From Treponema sp. (GTDB lineage Bacteria; Spirochaetota; Spirochaetia; Treponematales; Breznakiellaceae): DNA of 11,891 bases. Under the pieces are notes generated by a model. The model searched no databases. It was not told where the DNA came from and saw only the letters and a list, made by a program, of their open reading frames with translations. The stretch is taken from positions 1 to 11,891 of the forward strand of contig JAITFA010000067.1 of the NCBI GenBank assembly GCA_031281685.1. Direction: 5' to 3'. This document shows, piece after piece, positions 6,164 through 11,891 of this stretch. A program made the position numbers and the translations under genes. How positions within the stretch are numbered: the first letter of the stretch is position 1; each line of letters begins with the position of its first letter.

Positions 6164-7204
6164 ATGAAAGAGAGATTGCAGATAGGCAAGCTGCTGGTAA
6201 GTGTTAGCATCGTATTGTTTTTTGGTTTTTCGCTGGTTTTCTTTATCAGCGCATTGTTTTATCAGCCTATGAAAACGCCTGCCATAGCAACCACTAGCAA
6301 AGACACCGGACTGGGTGGCGGCGCTTTGTATCCTGCAACGTATTCTACGCTAGATGTGGAACCGGATTTGTCCCTGCTTGCCGACAACAACGCTATGCTG
6401 GTGATTGAAAATAGCGCCGAGGACGATGCGATAACTATCGGGGCGCTTGAACCGGAAGAGTATTCGCGGATGCCTATCTTGAGCTATACCTCGTATAAAG
6501 TAGTATCCGGCGATATGGTCGGCGGACTTGCCATCAAATTTGGACTCAATCAAGACACCATCATTTCGATTAACGGGATTACCAATACCCGCCTTTTACA
6601 GATAAACCAAACGCTCCGTATTCCGAATCAGGACGGCATCCTTTATACCGTTAAAAAAGGTGATACGCTTTCGGCTATCGCCAAAGAACACAATGTCGAT
6701 GTCGCAACAATAAAAAGAGTGAACGAACTGTTTTCGGACGCTATCGCCGTGAGTACAAAGCTCTTTATACCCGGAGCCAAGCTCGATCAGATGGACCTGA
6801 AAGAGATAAACGGCGACCTCTTCTTATGGCCGGTACGCGGACGCATCACGTCAAACTACGGCTATCGCGCTAATCCTTTTGGCGGCGCATCGCGTGAGTT
6901 CCATTCGGGCATGGACATCGCGGTTGCTCATGGAACACCAGTACGCGCCGCGCTCTCAGGGCGGGTAACTTCCGCGGGGTACGATAACGTGTACGGTAAC
7001 TTCGTCGTGATTACCCACCACTCCAACTATCGCACCCTGTATGGACACATGAGCGCTATCAGAACAAAGGTCGGGGCGTATGTGGATAGCGGTGAAGTCA
7101 TTGGCGCGGCGGGAAGTACCGGTCGCAGCACTGGCCCGCACGTACACTTCACGGTATACAAAAACGGCGTTACCACGGATCCGAGGCCGCTTCTCTCCAG
7201 ATAG
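6164..7204 (+). CDS. LysM-LysM-M23 peptidoglycan endopeptidase, membrane-anchored
   Basis: A 346-residue cell-wall hydrolase expected to cut peptide cross-links in the periplasm. One N-terminal membrane helix (about 9-32) probably acts as an uncleaved anchor. Two LysM peptidoglycan-binding domains follow (YKVVSGDMVGG... 111-154, YTVKKGDTLSAIAKEH... 161-203). A C-terminal M23/LytM domain (about 220-343) retains all expected zinc and catalytic residues: H247 and D251 in HSGMD, H295 in YGHMS, and H326/H328 in GPHVHF. It should therefore be active rather than one of the degenerate LytM activators. I chose ATG 6164 because AAGGA (6152-6156) lies 7 nt upstream and the membrane helix then begins close to the start; an in-frame TTG or GTG further upstream lacks this. 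Similar LysM/M23 proteins are common in treponemes. A GC-rich hairpin follows the stop. Confidence 0.93.
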   Translation: MKERLQIGKLLVSVSIVLFFGFSLVFFISALFYQPMKTPAIATTSKDTGLGGGALYPATYSTLDVEPDLSLLADNNAMLVIENSAEDDAITIGALEPEEYSRMPILSYTSYKVVSGDMVGGLAIKFGLNQDTIISINGITNTRLLQINQTLRIPNQDGILYTVKKGDTLSAIAKEHNVDVATIKRVNELFSDAIAVSTKLFIPGAKLDQMDLKEINGDLFLWPVRGRITSNYGYRANPFGGASREFHSGMDIAVAHGTPVRAALSGRVTSAGYDNVYGNFVVITHHSNYRTLYGHMSAIRTKVGAYVDSGEVIGAAGSTGRSTGPHVHFTVYKNGVTTDPRPLLSR

Positions 7205-7217
7205 AACGGTAACTCAA

Positions 7218-7245
7218 GCCTGCGCTGGGGTGTCTTAGCGCAGGC
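7218..7245 (+). terminator. Strong hairpin after the M23 gene, without T-run
   Basis: GCCTGCGCT (7218-7226) and AGCGCAGGC (7237-7245) form a perfect 9-bp GC-rich stem with a 10-nt loop, starting 13 nt after the peptidase stop. The downstream sequence is gaggtgattc, with no T-tract, so it may protect the mRNA 3' end or terminate only weakly. It sits directly against the 23-bp repeat array. Confidence 0.45.
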
Positions 7246-7248
7246 GAG

Positions 7249-7409
7249 GTGATTCATCTAGCAAGGTGGGAGTGATCCACCTAGCAAGGTGGATGTGATT
7301 CACCCTAGTAGGTGGAGGTGATCCACCTAGCAAGGTGGAGGTGATCCACCCTAGTAGGTGGAGGTGATCCACCTAGCAAGGTGGAGGTAATTCTCCTAGC
7401 AAGGTGGAG
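7249..7409. repeat. Seven-copy 23-bp hairpin repeat array with anti-SD complement
   Basis: Seven contiguous 23-bp units start at 7249, 7272, 7295, 7318, 7341, 7364 and 7387. Each central unit contains the inverted repeat CCACC-N6-GGTGG. Two loop types alternate across copies 2-6, tagcaa and ctagta, giving a 46-bp higher-order period, while the arms stay paired. The outer copies (1 and 7) have decayed arms. The junctions of copies 3/4, 4/5 and 5/6 each hold GGAGGTGATCC (7314-7324, 7337-7347, 7360-7370), which is the exact complement of the conserved 3' tail of bacterial 16S rRNA. GGTG and CACC can also pair across the atc, which gives alternative folds. No open frame explains the array. Confidence 0.93.
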
Positions 7410-7446
7410 TCAGGTTTCACAGCCTGCTGCGCTTCTACGATAAATC

Positions 7447-7475
7447 TTGCCCCTCTCTTTTGTCTGTGATACATT
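7447..7475 (+). promoter_or_regulatory. Putative extended -10 promoter of the D-amino-acid operon
   Basis: TTGCCC (7447-7452), a 17-nt spacer and TACATT (7470-7475) with an upstream TGa (7467-7469) form an extended -10 arrangement. The expected start is near 7482, one base before the ATG at 7483. That gene has no Shine-Dalgarno, which fits a leaderless message. It lies 38 nt after the end of the 23-bp array. Confidence 0.45.
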
Positions 7476-7482
7476 AAGCGAT

Positions 7483-8589
7483 ATGGAACTATCAGAACTT
7501 GAAACTCCCTGTATCGTGATCGATGTGGAACAAGCGCGGCGCAATGTGACGGCAATGCAAGAGGCCGTGAATGAGACTGGCTGTCGTCTGCGTCCCCATA
7601 TCAAAACGCACAAGATGCCGTTTTTTGCCCGAATGCAGGTGGAAGCCGGAGCAGCGGGGATTACCTGCGCTAAAGTGAGTGAAGCGGAGCTTATGGCTGA
7701 CGGCGGTCTTGACGATATCTTCATCGCCTATCCGCTGGTGGGCGCGTTCCGTATCAGGCGGGCGCTTGCGCTGGCAAAGCGGGTGAAACGCCTCATTCTC
7801 GCGGCGGACAGTATCGAAGGCGCGGCAGCCCTGAACGAAGCCGCTCTTGCCGAAAACACGCGCTTTGAGACGCGGCTGGAAATAGACACCGGCGCGAAAC
7901 GTACCGGCGTACTCATGCGTAACGCCACCCTGCTCGCTGAAAACATAGCGCGGCTGCCCGGCTTGCGGCTCACTGGTCTCTATACCTTCAAAAGTCTGAA
8001 CTATCAGGGCGAGGTAACCCGCGACAATGAGCTTGCGGCGTGCGAAGAGGCCGAGCTTCTGGCGGAAACAGCAACGGCGATTCGTAACAAGGGCATTGCT
8101 GTTGAAGATATTAGCGGCGGTTCCTCGCCCACAGGACTTGCCGTAGCCAGAACCGGCGCGGTGAACGAGGTTCGTCCGGGAACTTATATCTTCAAAGACC
8201 TGATGCTGCGCGACGAGGGTGTGGCAAAGCCGGAAGAGATTGCCGTGCGTTTCGCGGCAACGGTCGTAAGCTGTCCCAGTGAGGACTACGCTGTCATTGA
8301 CGGTGGAACCAAGTGCTTTCCAACAGATGTGCCGCTCAATACCGCGCCGTTCTTTTATACCGCTTACGCTTATGTCGAAGGCATGGAACATCTGCGGCTG
8401 AACCGCATGAATGAGGAACACGGCATCATCACCTCAAGCGCCGGAAAAACCGGCTTGCGTGTTGGACAGACCCTGAGCCTGCTTCCGCTCCATGTGTGTA
8501 CCGCGATCAACATGCAGAACAGCGTCTACCTGTGGGAGCAGGGAACCATGCGCCGAGAACCTGTCAGTGCGCGAGGGATGTTGGTGTAA
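7483..8589 (+). CDS. D-serine dehydratase / D-threonine aldolase-like PLP enzyme
   Basis: A 368-residue fold-type III PLP enzyme with an alanine racemase-like N-terminal barrel and a D-serine dehydratase-like C-terminal domain. The N-terminus LETPCIVID is the family signature. K41 in RPHIKTHK is the expected PLP lysine. EIDTGAKRTGV (about 129-139) and SGGSSPTG (about 207-214) are likely phosphate or cofactor contacts. H337 and C339 in PLHVCTAIN match the zinc ligands of eukaryotic-type D-serine dehydratase. Family members either dehydrate D-serine to pyruvate and ammonia or cleave D-threonine-type beta-hydroxy amino acids; the sequence does not decide between them. ATG 7483 fits the family N-terminus. 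No ribosome site is seen and a promoter-like element ends 7 nt upstream. The next gene starts immediately after the stop. The RidA gene in the unit favours a dehydratase that releases 2-aminoacrylate. Confidence 0.87.
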   Translation: MELSELETPCIVIDVEQARRNVTAMQEAVNETGCRLRPHIKTHKMPFFARMQVEAGAAGITCAKVSEAELMADGGLDDIFIAYPLVGAFRIRRALALAKRVKRLILAADSIEGAAALNEAALAENTRFETRLEIDTGAKRTGVLMRNATLLAENIARLPGLRLTGLYTFKSLNYQGEVTRDNELAACEEAELLAETATAIRNKGIAVEDISGGSSPTGLAVARTGAVNEVRPGTYIFKDLMLRDEGVAKPEEIAVRFAATVVSCPSEDYAVIDGGTKCFPTDVPLNTAPFFYTAYAYVEGMEHLRLNRMNEEHGIITSSAGKTGLRVGQTLSLLPLHVCTAINMQNSVYLWEQGTMRREPVSARGMLV

Positions 8590-10191
8590 ATGGCCATTCT
8601 GATTCAGGGCGGAACTGTGTATGACGGTTCCGGCGCTCCGCCAATGGAGGCGGACATCCTCATTGAGGGAGAGCGTATCATTGCGATAGGCCCGTGTCTC
8701 GCGGCGCATAGCGCGACGCCATGCACTGTGATTGACGCTCATGGGCGCGTGGTATGTCCGGGCTTCATTGATATACACCGCCACGCGGATGTCGCCATGT
8801 TCACGGCGCCAGACTTCGGTCAGACCGAACTGGCTCAAGGAATCACGAGTATCGTGGTGGGAAACTGCGGCATCGCGCCGGTTCCGGGCTTTGGTCCAGC
8901 CCAGGCTGAATACTACCGTTACATTGAACCGGTCGTTGGGCATGTGGCGGCTGGCCTGCCGTTTGCCGGCTACGCGGCATACACCGGGGCGCTTGAACAA
9001 GCCCGCCTGCCGGTCAATGCCGGCTTTCTTGCGGCTGCGGGAGCGATCAAAACTGCGGTCAAGGGCTTTGCCAAAACGCCGTTCAGCGCTGCTGAAATGC
9101 AGGAGGCTGTCGCATATATCGCGCAGGCCAAGGAATACGGGGCGCTCGGTCTGTCGTTTGGCATCATGTATCAGTCTGAGTGTTATTCCTCGCGGGAAGA
9201 ACTCACGACGCTGGCTCGCGCCGCAGGCGATGGAATCCTCTGCACGCATATACGCGGCGAGGGTGATAGCCTTGTCTCTTCTATAGAAGAGATGCTTGAC
9301 GTGGCGTTCAATGCTGGCGTTCCGCTCAACATCAGTCACTTCAAGGCAACCGGCGTCAGGAACTGGCGGGACGCGATATTCCGCGCCATAGAACGAATCG
9401 AGACAGCGCGAAACGCCGGTCAGCGGGTAGGCGCTGATTTTTACCCGTATGATGGCGGCTCAACCACCATCCTTTCCCTCATCCCGCCAAGTGTGCTGGA
9501 AGAAAGCACAGCCGCGTTAGTCCAGAAGCTGGCGACTCCAGCGGGCAAGGAAACGCTGCGTCAAGAGTTCCGCAAAGCCCATGTTGGCTGGGACAATATG
9601 GCCGCCAGCATTGGTTGGGACCGCGTTATCATCAGCTCGGTGGTAAACGCTGAGTGTGCGGGGTATTGCGGTAAAACCATGAAACAGATAGCCTGTGAAA
9701 ACGGCTATGAGGAACCGCTTGACCTGTTGCGCGATCTGGTGATAAGCGAGGAAGGGCAGGTTGGGATCATCGTACTAAGCATGGCGCAAGCGGACATTGA
9801 CGAAGTTGCCCGCCTCCCTTGGACCGCGCTAATATCCGATGCCTTGTATGGGAGTGGCGCGCATCCCCATCCGAGGCTTCACGGCGCGTTCCCCCGCTTC
9901 CTGCGCGAGTATGTGCGGGAACGCAAGGCGCTTACGATGGAGCAGGCCATTCACAAGATGACCCTTATGGGCGCGGAACGCCTGGGTATCCGGGACCGCG
10001 GCGCACTCCGCATTGGCGCTTATGCCGATGCGCTGGTCTTTGACCCCGCGTGTTTCATTGACCGCGCCGACTACCAGCGCCCCGCTCAAATGGCCGTTGG
10101 CATGGAAACAGTGATTCTGAATGGGAACTTGCTGAGTCCACATGATACAAACCGTGCGAAAGCCGGACAGACAATCTTTAGGAGTAGTTAA
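8590..10191 (+). CDS. N-acyl-D-amino-acid deacylase (D-aminoacylase-like amidohydrolase)
   Basis: A 533-residue amidohydrolase-superfamily enzyme expected to hydrolyse N-acyl-D-amino acids (or related D-configured amides) to a free D-amino acid and an acid. The metal-site motifs are in place: HRH in GFIDIHRHAD (H63, H65), C93 in VVGNCGIAP, H220 in CTHIRGEGD, H250 in NISHFKATG, and D417 in ISDALYGSG as the likely catalytic aspartate. The small beta-sandwich is formed by both ends (GGTVYDGSGAPP and GIRDRGALRIGAYADALVFDP). At 533 residues it is slightly longer than the classic ~480-residue enzymes. The ATG follows the upstream TAA with no gap. GAGGGA (8573-8578), 11 nt upstream, may serve as the ribosome site, and coupling is likely. 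No signal peptide. A D-hydantoinase or other amidohydrolase is less likely because of the GNCG and THIRGEG motifs. Confidence 0.9.
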   Translation: MAILIQGGTVYDGSGAPPMEADILIEGERIIAIGPCLAAHSATPCTVIDAHGRVVCPGFIDIHRHADVAMFTAPDFGQTELAQGITSIVVGNCGIAPVPGFGPAQAEYYRYIEPVVGHVAAGLPFAGYAAYTGALEQARLPVNAGFLAAAGAIKTAVKGFAKTPFSAAEMQEAVAYIAQAKEYGALGLSFGIMYQSECYSSREELTTLARAAGDGILCTHIRGEGDSLVSSIEEMLDVAFNAGVPLNISHFKATGVRNWRDAIFRAIERIETARNAGQRVGADFYPYDGGSTTILSLIPPSVLEESTAALVQKLATPAGKETLRQEFRKAHVGWDNMAASIGWDRVIISSVVNAECAGYCGKTMKQIACENGYEEPLDLLRDLVISEEGQVGIIVLSMAQADIDEVARLPWTALISDALYGSGAHPHPRLHGAFPRFLREYVRERKALTMEQAIHKMTLMGAERLGIRDRGALRIGAYADALVFDPACFIDRADYQRPAQMAVGMETVILNGNLLSPHDTNRAKAGQTIFRSS

Positions 10192-10192
10192 T

Positions 10193-10675
10193 ATGAATGT
10201 GTATGAACAGATGAAAGCGCTGGGGATTCAGTTACCGCCAGTGCCGGTGAAGGGAGGCGTTTACGCGCCAGCGAAACGCTTTGGTAAGGGCTTGGTGTAC
10301 ATCTCTGGCTGCGGCCCGGCAATCAGTGATCCGGTTAAGGGGCTGCCAAAGGGTAAGCTCGGCAAGGACTTTGACCTGACCCAGGGCCAGCAAATCGCCA
10401 AAGCCTGTATGCTGAATGTGCTTGCTGTGCTTGAGGCCAACATTGGAGACCTCCGCAAGGTTAAAAACTGCGTAAAGATTACCACCTTTGTCGCCAGCGC
10501 CGATGATTTCTTCGAGCAGCCAGCAGTTGCTAACGGCGGCAGTCAGCTTCTCATCGACCTCTTTGGTCCCTCAGCCGGCGCTCCGTCCCGTTCCGCCATC
10601 GGGGTGAACGCTTTGCCGGGTAACATTCCGGTCGAAACAGAGGCGCTCTTCGAGATTGACGAAGAAACAGCTTAA
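10193..10675 (+). CDS. RidA-family (YjgF/YER057c/UK114) enamine/imine deaminase
   Basis: A 160-residue member of the longer RidA subgroup, which begins with an LPPVPVKGGVYAPAKRFGKGLVYISG-type segment (described by positions 14-39). The conserved NVLAVLEANIGDLRKVKNCVKITTFV region, the proposed catalytic arginine (R133 in SRSAIG) and the terminal VETEALFEI strand are present. RidA proteins hydrolyse reactive enamines/imines such as 2-aminoacrylate to ketoacids and ammonia, so protecting PLP enzymes. ATG 10193 is preceded by AGGAG (10180-10184) with an 8-nt gap, and begins 1 nt after the deacylase stop, so it is the third gene of a tight operon. An upstream in-frame ATG at 10142 would overlap the deacylase by about 50 nt and is less likely. 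The partner is probably the PLP enzyme two genes upstream. Confidence 0.9.
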   Translation: MNVYEQMKALGIQLPPVPVKGGVYAPAKRFGKGLVYISGCGPAISDPVKGLPKGKLGKDFDLTQGQQIAKACMLNVLAVLEANIGDLRKVKNCVKITTFVASADDFFEQPAVANGGSQLLIDLFGPSAGAPSRSAIGVNALPGNIPVETEALFEIDEETA

Positions 10676-10783
10676 GAAATCGAGAAATTTGCCGATAGGC
10701 TCTTGACCGCTTACCCGCAGTATGGTATAAAGCTCTTAGAAGAAGTTGTTAGTTCTTGGCGAGCCGCCCCTTCGCTTTCCTAA
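10676..10783 (+). pseudogene. Possible coding remnant directly after RidA
   Basis: The frame of the RidA gene stays open for 35 codons after its TAA, up to TAA 10781-10783. It reads as protein-like sequence (EIEKFADRLLTAYPQYGIKL, then LEEVVSSWRAAPSLS). RidA ends at its normal place, so this is not a simple nonsense mutation of RidA. It could be the decayed C-terminus of a displaced gene or chance. The only in-frame start candidate, a TTG at 10703, has a poor ribosome site. I do not recognise a family. Confidence 0.25.
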
Positions 10784-10787
10784 CAAC
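10745..10787. other. Long-arm inverted repeat
   Basis: GTTGTTAG (10745-10752) and CTAACAAC (10780-10787) are perfect 8-bp arms around a 27-nt interior, which itself contains GGCG-agc-CGCC. The right arm is followed by further ctaaca/ttaaca-like repeats to 10800. No T-run on either strand supports a terminator. It may be a small mobile-element end or an RNA structure. Confidence 0.4.
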
Positions 10788-10830
10788 TAACAATTAACAA
10801 ATGGTTATATAGAAAACAAGGTGCTATATG

Positions 10831-10923
10831 GCTGGTAGTTGCGTAAGCACTGCCAGCAGGCTTAACATCGGGCTTTTCCATCACCGCTTTGCCGGCAATT
10901 TCCCTCTTGGCAGGAATTGCCGG
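10831..10923 (+). other. Pair of stable hairpins upstream of the transglycosylase-like gene
   Basis: Hairpin 1 (10831-10857) pairs GCTGGTAG with CTGCCAGC (one G-T wobble). After a bulged T come TGC/GCA and a GTAA loop, a GNRA tetraloop. Hairpin 2 (10892-10923) pairs CCGGCAATT with AATTGCCGG (9 bp perfect), then CC/GG across a bulged T. Both lie in the 283-bp spacer before 10959, and neither has a T-run. They could form a structured 5' leader, a small RNA or a repeat element. No known riboswitch class was recognised. Confidence 0.4.
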
Positions 10924-10958
10924 TCGTTAGCTGGGACTACTATGCAAAGGAGTTTTAT

Positions 10959-11747
10959 ATGAAAAAACTATGTCTACTCTTGTTGATAGCATGTCCCTGG
11001 GTATTATCAGCCATGCGCTTATCCGAACAGCGTTATACCCAAGACGACATGGAAGAACTTATTCAGAATGTCATCCCATCGGAATATGTGGAGGCGTTTT
11101 TATTTTATACCAGTATGGATGAAAATCCAGCGCTGTTACGAATACAATTACTCGCCATTGGTAAACTTGAGTCAGACTGGGTTAAACTCAAGAGCGATAA
11201 TATCAATAAAAACGGTACGCATGATGTCGGTTATCTCATGCTTAACAGCGATAATATTAATAACCAACGCTTTATGAGTCAATTTGGACCGCTTGACAGG
11301 TATCCCGCAAAAGACACGATGGAACTGTATTTCATCACATGCATTCGTTATTACCAGTATCTTTGTCAGCGTTATGGATACGAAAATGGCGCAATCATCT
11401 ATAACGCCGGGGAAACCCAGTACGCCCGCCGCGCCGTTCCGGTAAGTACCCGCTATTACGCTAACAGGGTGAATAACTATATTATAGACTATACCAATGA
11501 ATTACACGCAATCGCCCAAAAAAATGAAAAAACACGTAAGCGGGAGAAAGAACTACGGGAATGGGAACTGCAAAGAACCGAGGCGTTCCTACGACAGATA
11601 TTCGTGGAACACCGTATCCTGATACAGGACTACCCTAAATCATTGTGCCAGAAGAACTGTTTTATTATTCATAACAGCATTGAATGTATTATAAAAAAAC
11701 GGGAAGAATGGGCTAAATTACGCTCGTTCTCGTCACTCACCGCTTAA
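10959..11747 (+). CDS. Exported lytic transglycosylase-like (SLT-fold) protein
   Basis: A 262-residue protein with a signal peptide (MKKLCLLLLIACPWVLSA, cleavage probably after 18). The domain at about 60-172 has the SLT/lysozyme-like pattern. A catalytic glutamate candidate is E71 in LAIGKLESDW. GYLMLNSDNI (91-100) corresponds to the family GLMQLN motif. IIYNAGE (146-152) corresponds to AYNAG. Such enzymes cleave the MurNAc-GlcNAc bond of peptidoglycan in the periplasm. A charged helical or coiled-coil stretch (about 185-215) and a cysteine-containing tail (C230, C234, C243) follow and are not part of the core domain. AAGGAG (10947-10952) is 6 nt before the ATG. An in-frame upstream start at 10917 would ruin the signal peptide. 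Codon use is visibly more AT-rich than in the D-amino-acid operon, possibly from a separate acquisition. The motifs deviate from canonical families, so enzymatic activity is likely but not certain. Confidence 0.75.
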   Translation: MKKLCLLLLIACPWVLSAMRLSEQRYTQDDMEELIQNVIPSEYVEAFLFYTSMDENPALLRIQLLAIGKLESDWVKLKSDNINKNGTHDVGYLMLNSDNINNQRFMSQFGPLDRYPAKDTMELYFITCIRYYQYLCQRYGYENGAIIYNAGETQYARRAVPVSTRYYANRVNNYIIDYTNELHAIAQKNEKTRKREKELREWELQRTEAFLRQIFVEHRILIQDYPKSLCQKNCFIIHNSIECIIKKREEWAKLRSFSSLTA

Positions 11748-11814
11748 GCTACCGCTAAGAGCGGACTGTCAAAAAATGGTACATTTCCCGCGTCTAAAAG
11801 CCGATATATAACAA

Positions 11815-11891
11815 ATGAAGTCATTTATCCTCCTTCTTTTCTTGTCAGGCGGGCTTTTTTTCTCTTGCAAAACCGCCCCTGAACCCGTGGC
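11815..11891 (+). CDS. Start of a lipoprotein gene, cut by window end
   Basis: The ATG at 11815 opens a frame encoding MKSFILLLFLSGGLFFSC followed by KTAPEPV, a type II signal peptide with cysteine at residue 18. The residues before it (LFFSC) fit the relaxed lipobox seen in spirochaetes. Only 25 codons are in the window, so the function is unknown. No Shine-Dalgarno precedes it, but GATATATA (11803-11810) could be a -10 element placing transcription start at or near the ATG. Confidence 0.6.
   Translation, partial: MKSFILLLFLSGGLFFSCKTAPEPV

Noticed and set aside
7249..7409. 23-bp array considered as a CRISPR array
   Set aside because: The units are directly contiguous with no spacers, and no cas genes are present. 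It is a simple tandem repeat.
7492..9339. Two ~300-codon minus-strand open frames opposite the PLP enzyme and deacylase
   Set aside because: Their translations are low-complexity, Arg/His/Cys-rich shadow sequence. The plus-strand genes carry intact catalytic motifs.
11752..11764. CCGCT-aag-AGCGG hairpin after the transglycosylase-like gene, considered as a terminator
   Set aside because: The stem is only 5 bp and is followed by an A-run, not a T-run, on the coding strand.
1..11891. Search for tRNA or rRNA genes
   Set aside because: No cloverleaf with a TTC-type T-arm plus CCA end, and no rRNA-like segment beyond the 11-nt anti-SD complements, was recognised by eye.

Overview
The window most likely comes from a spirochaete, plausibly a Treponema of the termite-gut or other anaerobic type. 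This is an inference, because there is no rRNA to anchor it. The reasons are moderately GC-rich DNA, a polyprenyl synthase with a DDxxN second motif, a membrane-anchored LysM/M23 peptidase, a spirochaete-style lipoprotein signal at the right edge, and gene boundaries littered with short tandem repeats.

Layout from left to right. Positions 1-85 are an 8-bp tandem array cut by the window edge. It is followed by a possible small gene (117-284) that overlaps an EamA/DMT-family permease (254-1153). A 42-bp tandem array (1131-1321) lies at the permease 3' end and separates it from a convergent minus-strand gene for a large cytoplasmic glycoside hydrolase-like protein related to GH106 (1328-4405). 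A divergent intergenic region follows. It holds an IS200/IS605-type right-end hairpin and a near-consensus promoter for the hydrolase. Then comes a plus-strand run: polyprenyl diphosphate synthase (4581-5639), a bifunctional-nuclease (DUF151) protein (5632-6096), a weak terminator, and a LysM/M23 endopeptidase (6164-7204). Next are a strong GC hairpin and seven copies of a 23-bp hairpin-forming repeat (7249-7409). A tight three-gene unit follows: a D-serine dehydratase/D-threonine aldolase-like PLP enzyme (7483-8589), an N-acyl-D-amino-acid deacylase (8590-10191) and a RidA-family deaminase (10193-10675). After a structured 280-bp spacer come an exported lytic-transglycosylase-like protein (10959-11747) and the start of a lipoprotein gene (11815 onward).

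The clearest functional unit is 7483-10675. The deacylase would release free D-amino acids from N-acyl forms. The PLP enzyme would dehydrate or cleave them. RidA would hydrolyse the reactive enamine/imine that a D-serine dehydratase produces. The flanking M23 and transglycosylase-like proteins give a loose peptidoglycan theme, but no direct link is visible in the sequence.

The observations most worth a second look are these. (i) The 23-bp array contains three exact copies of GGAGGTGATCC, the complement of the conserved 16S rRNA 3' tail. (ii) Several promoters put the predicted transcription start at or within a few bases of the start codon, which suggests leaderless mRNAs. (iii) The -35 of the hydrolase promoter lies at the edge of the IS200/IS605-like end. 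(iv) Two tandem arrays read as open peptide repeats across gene ends.
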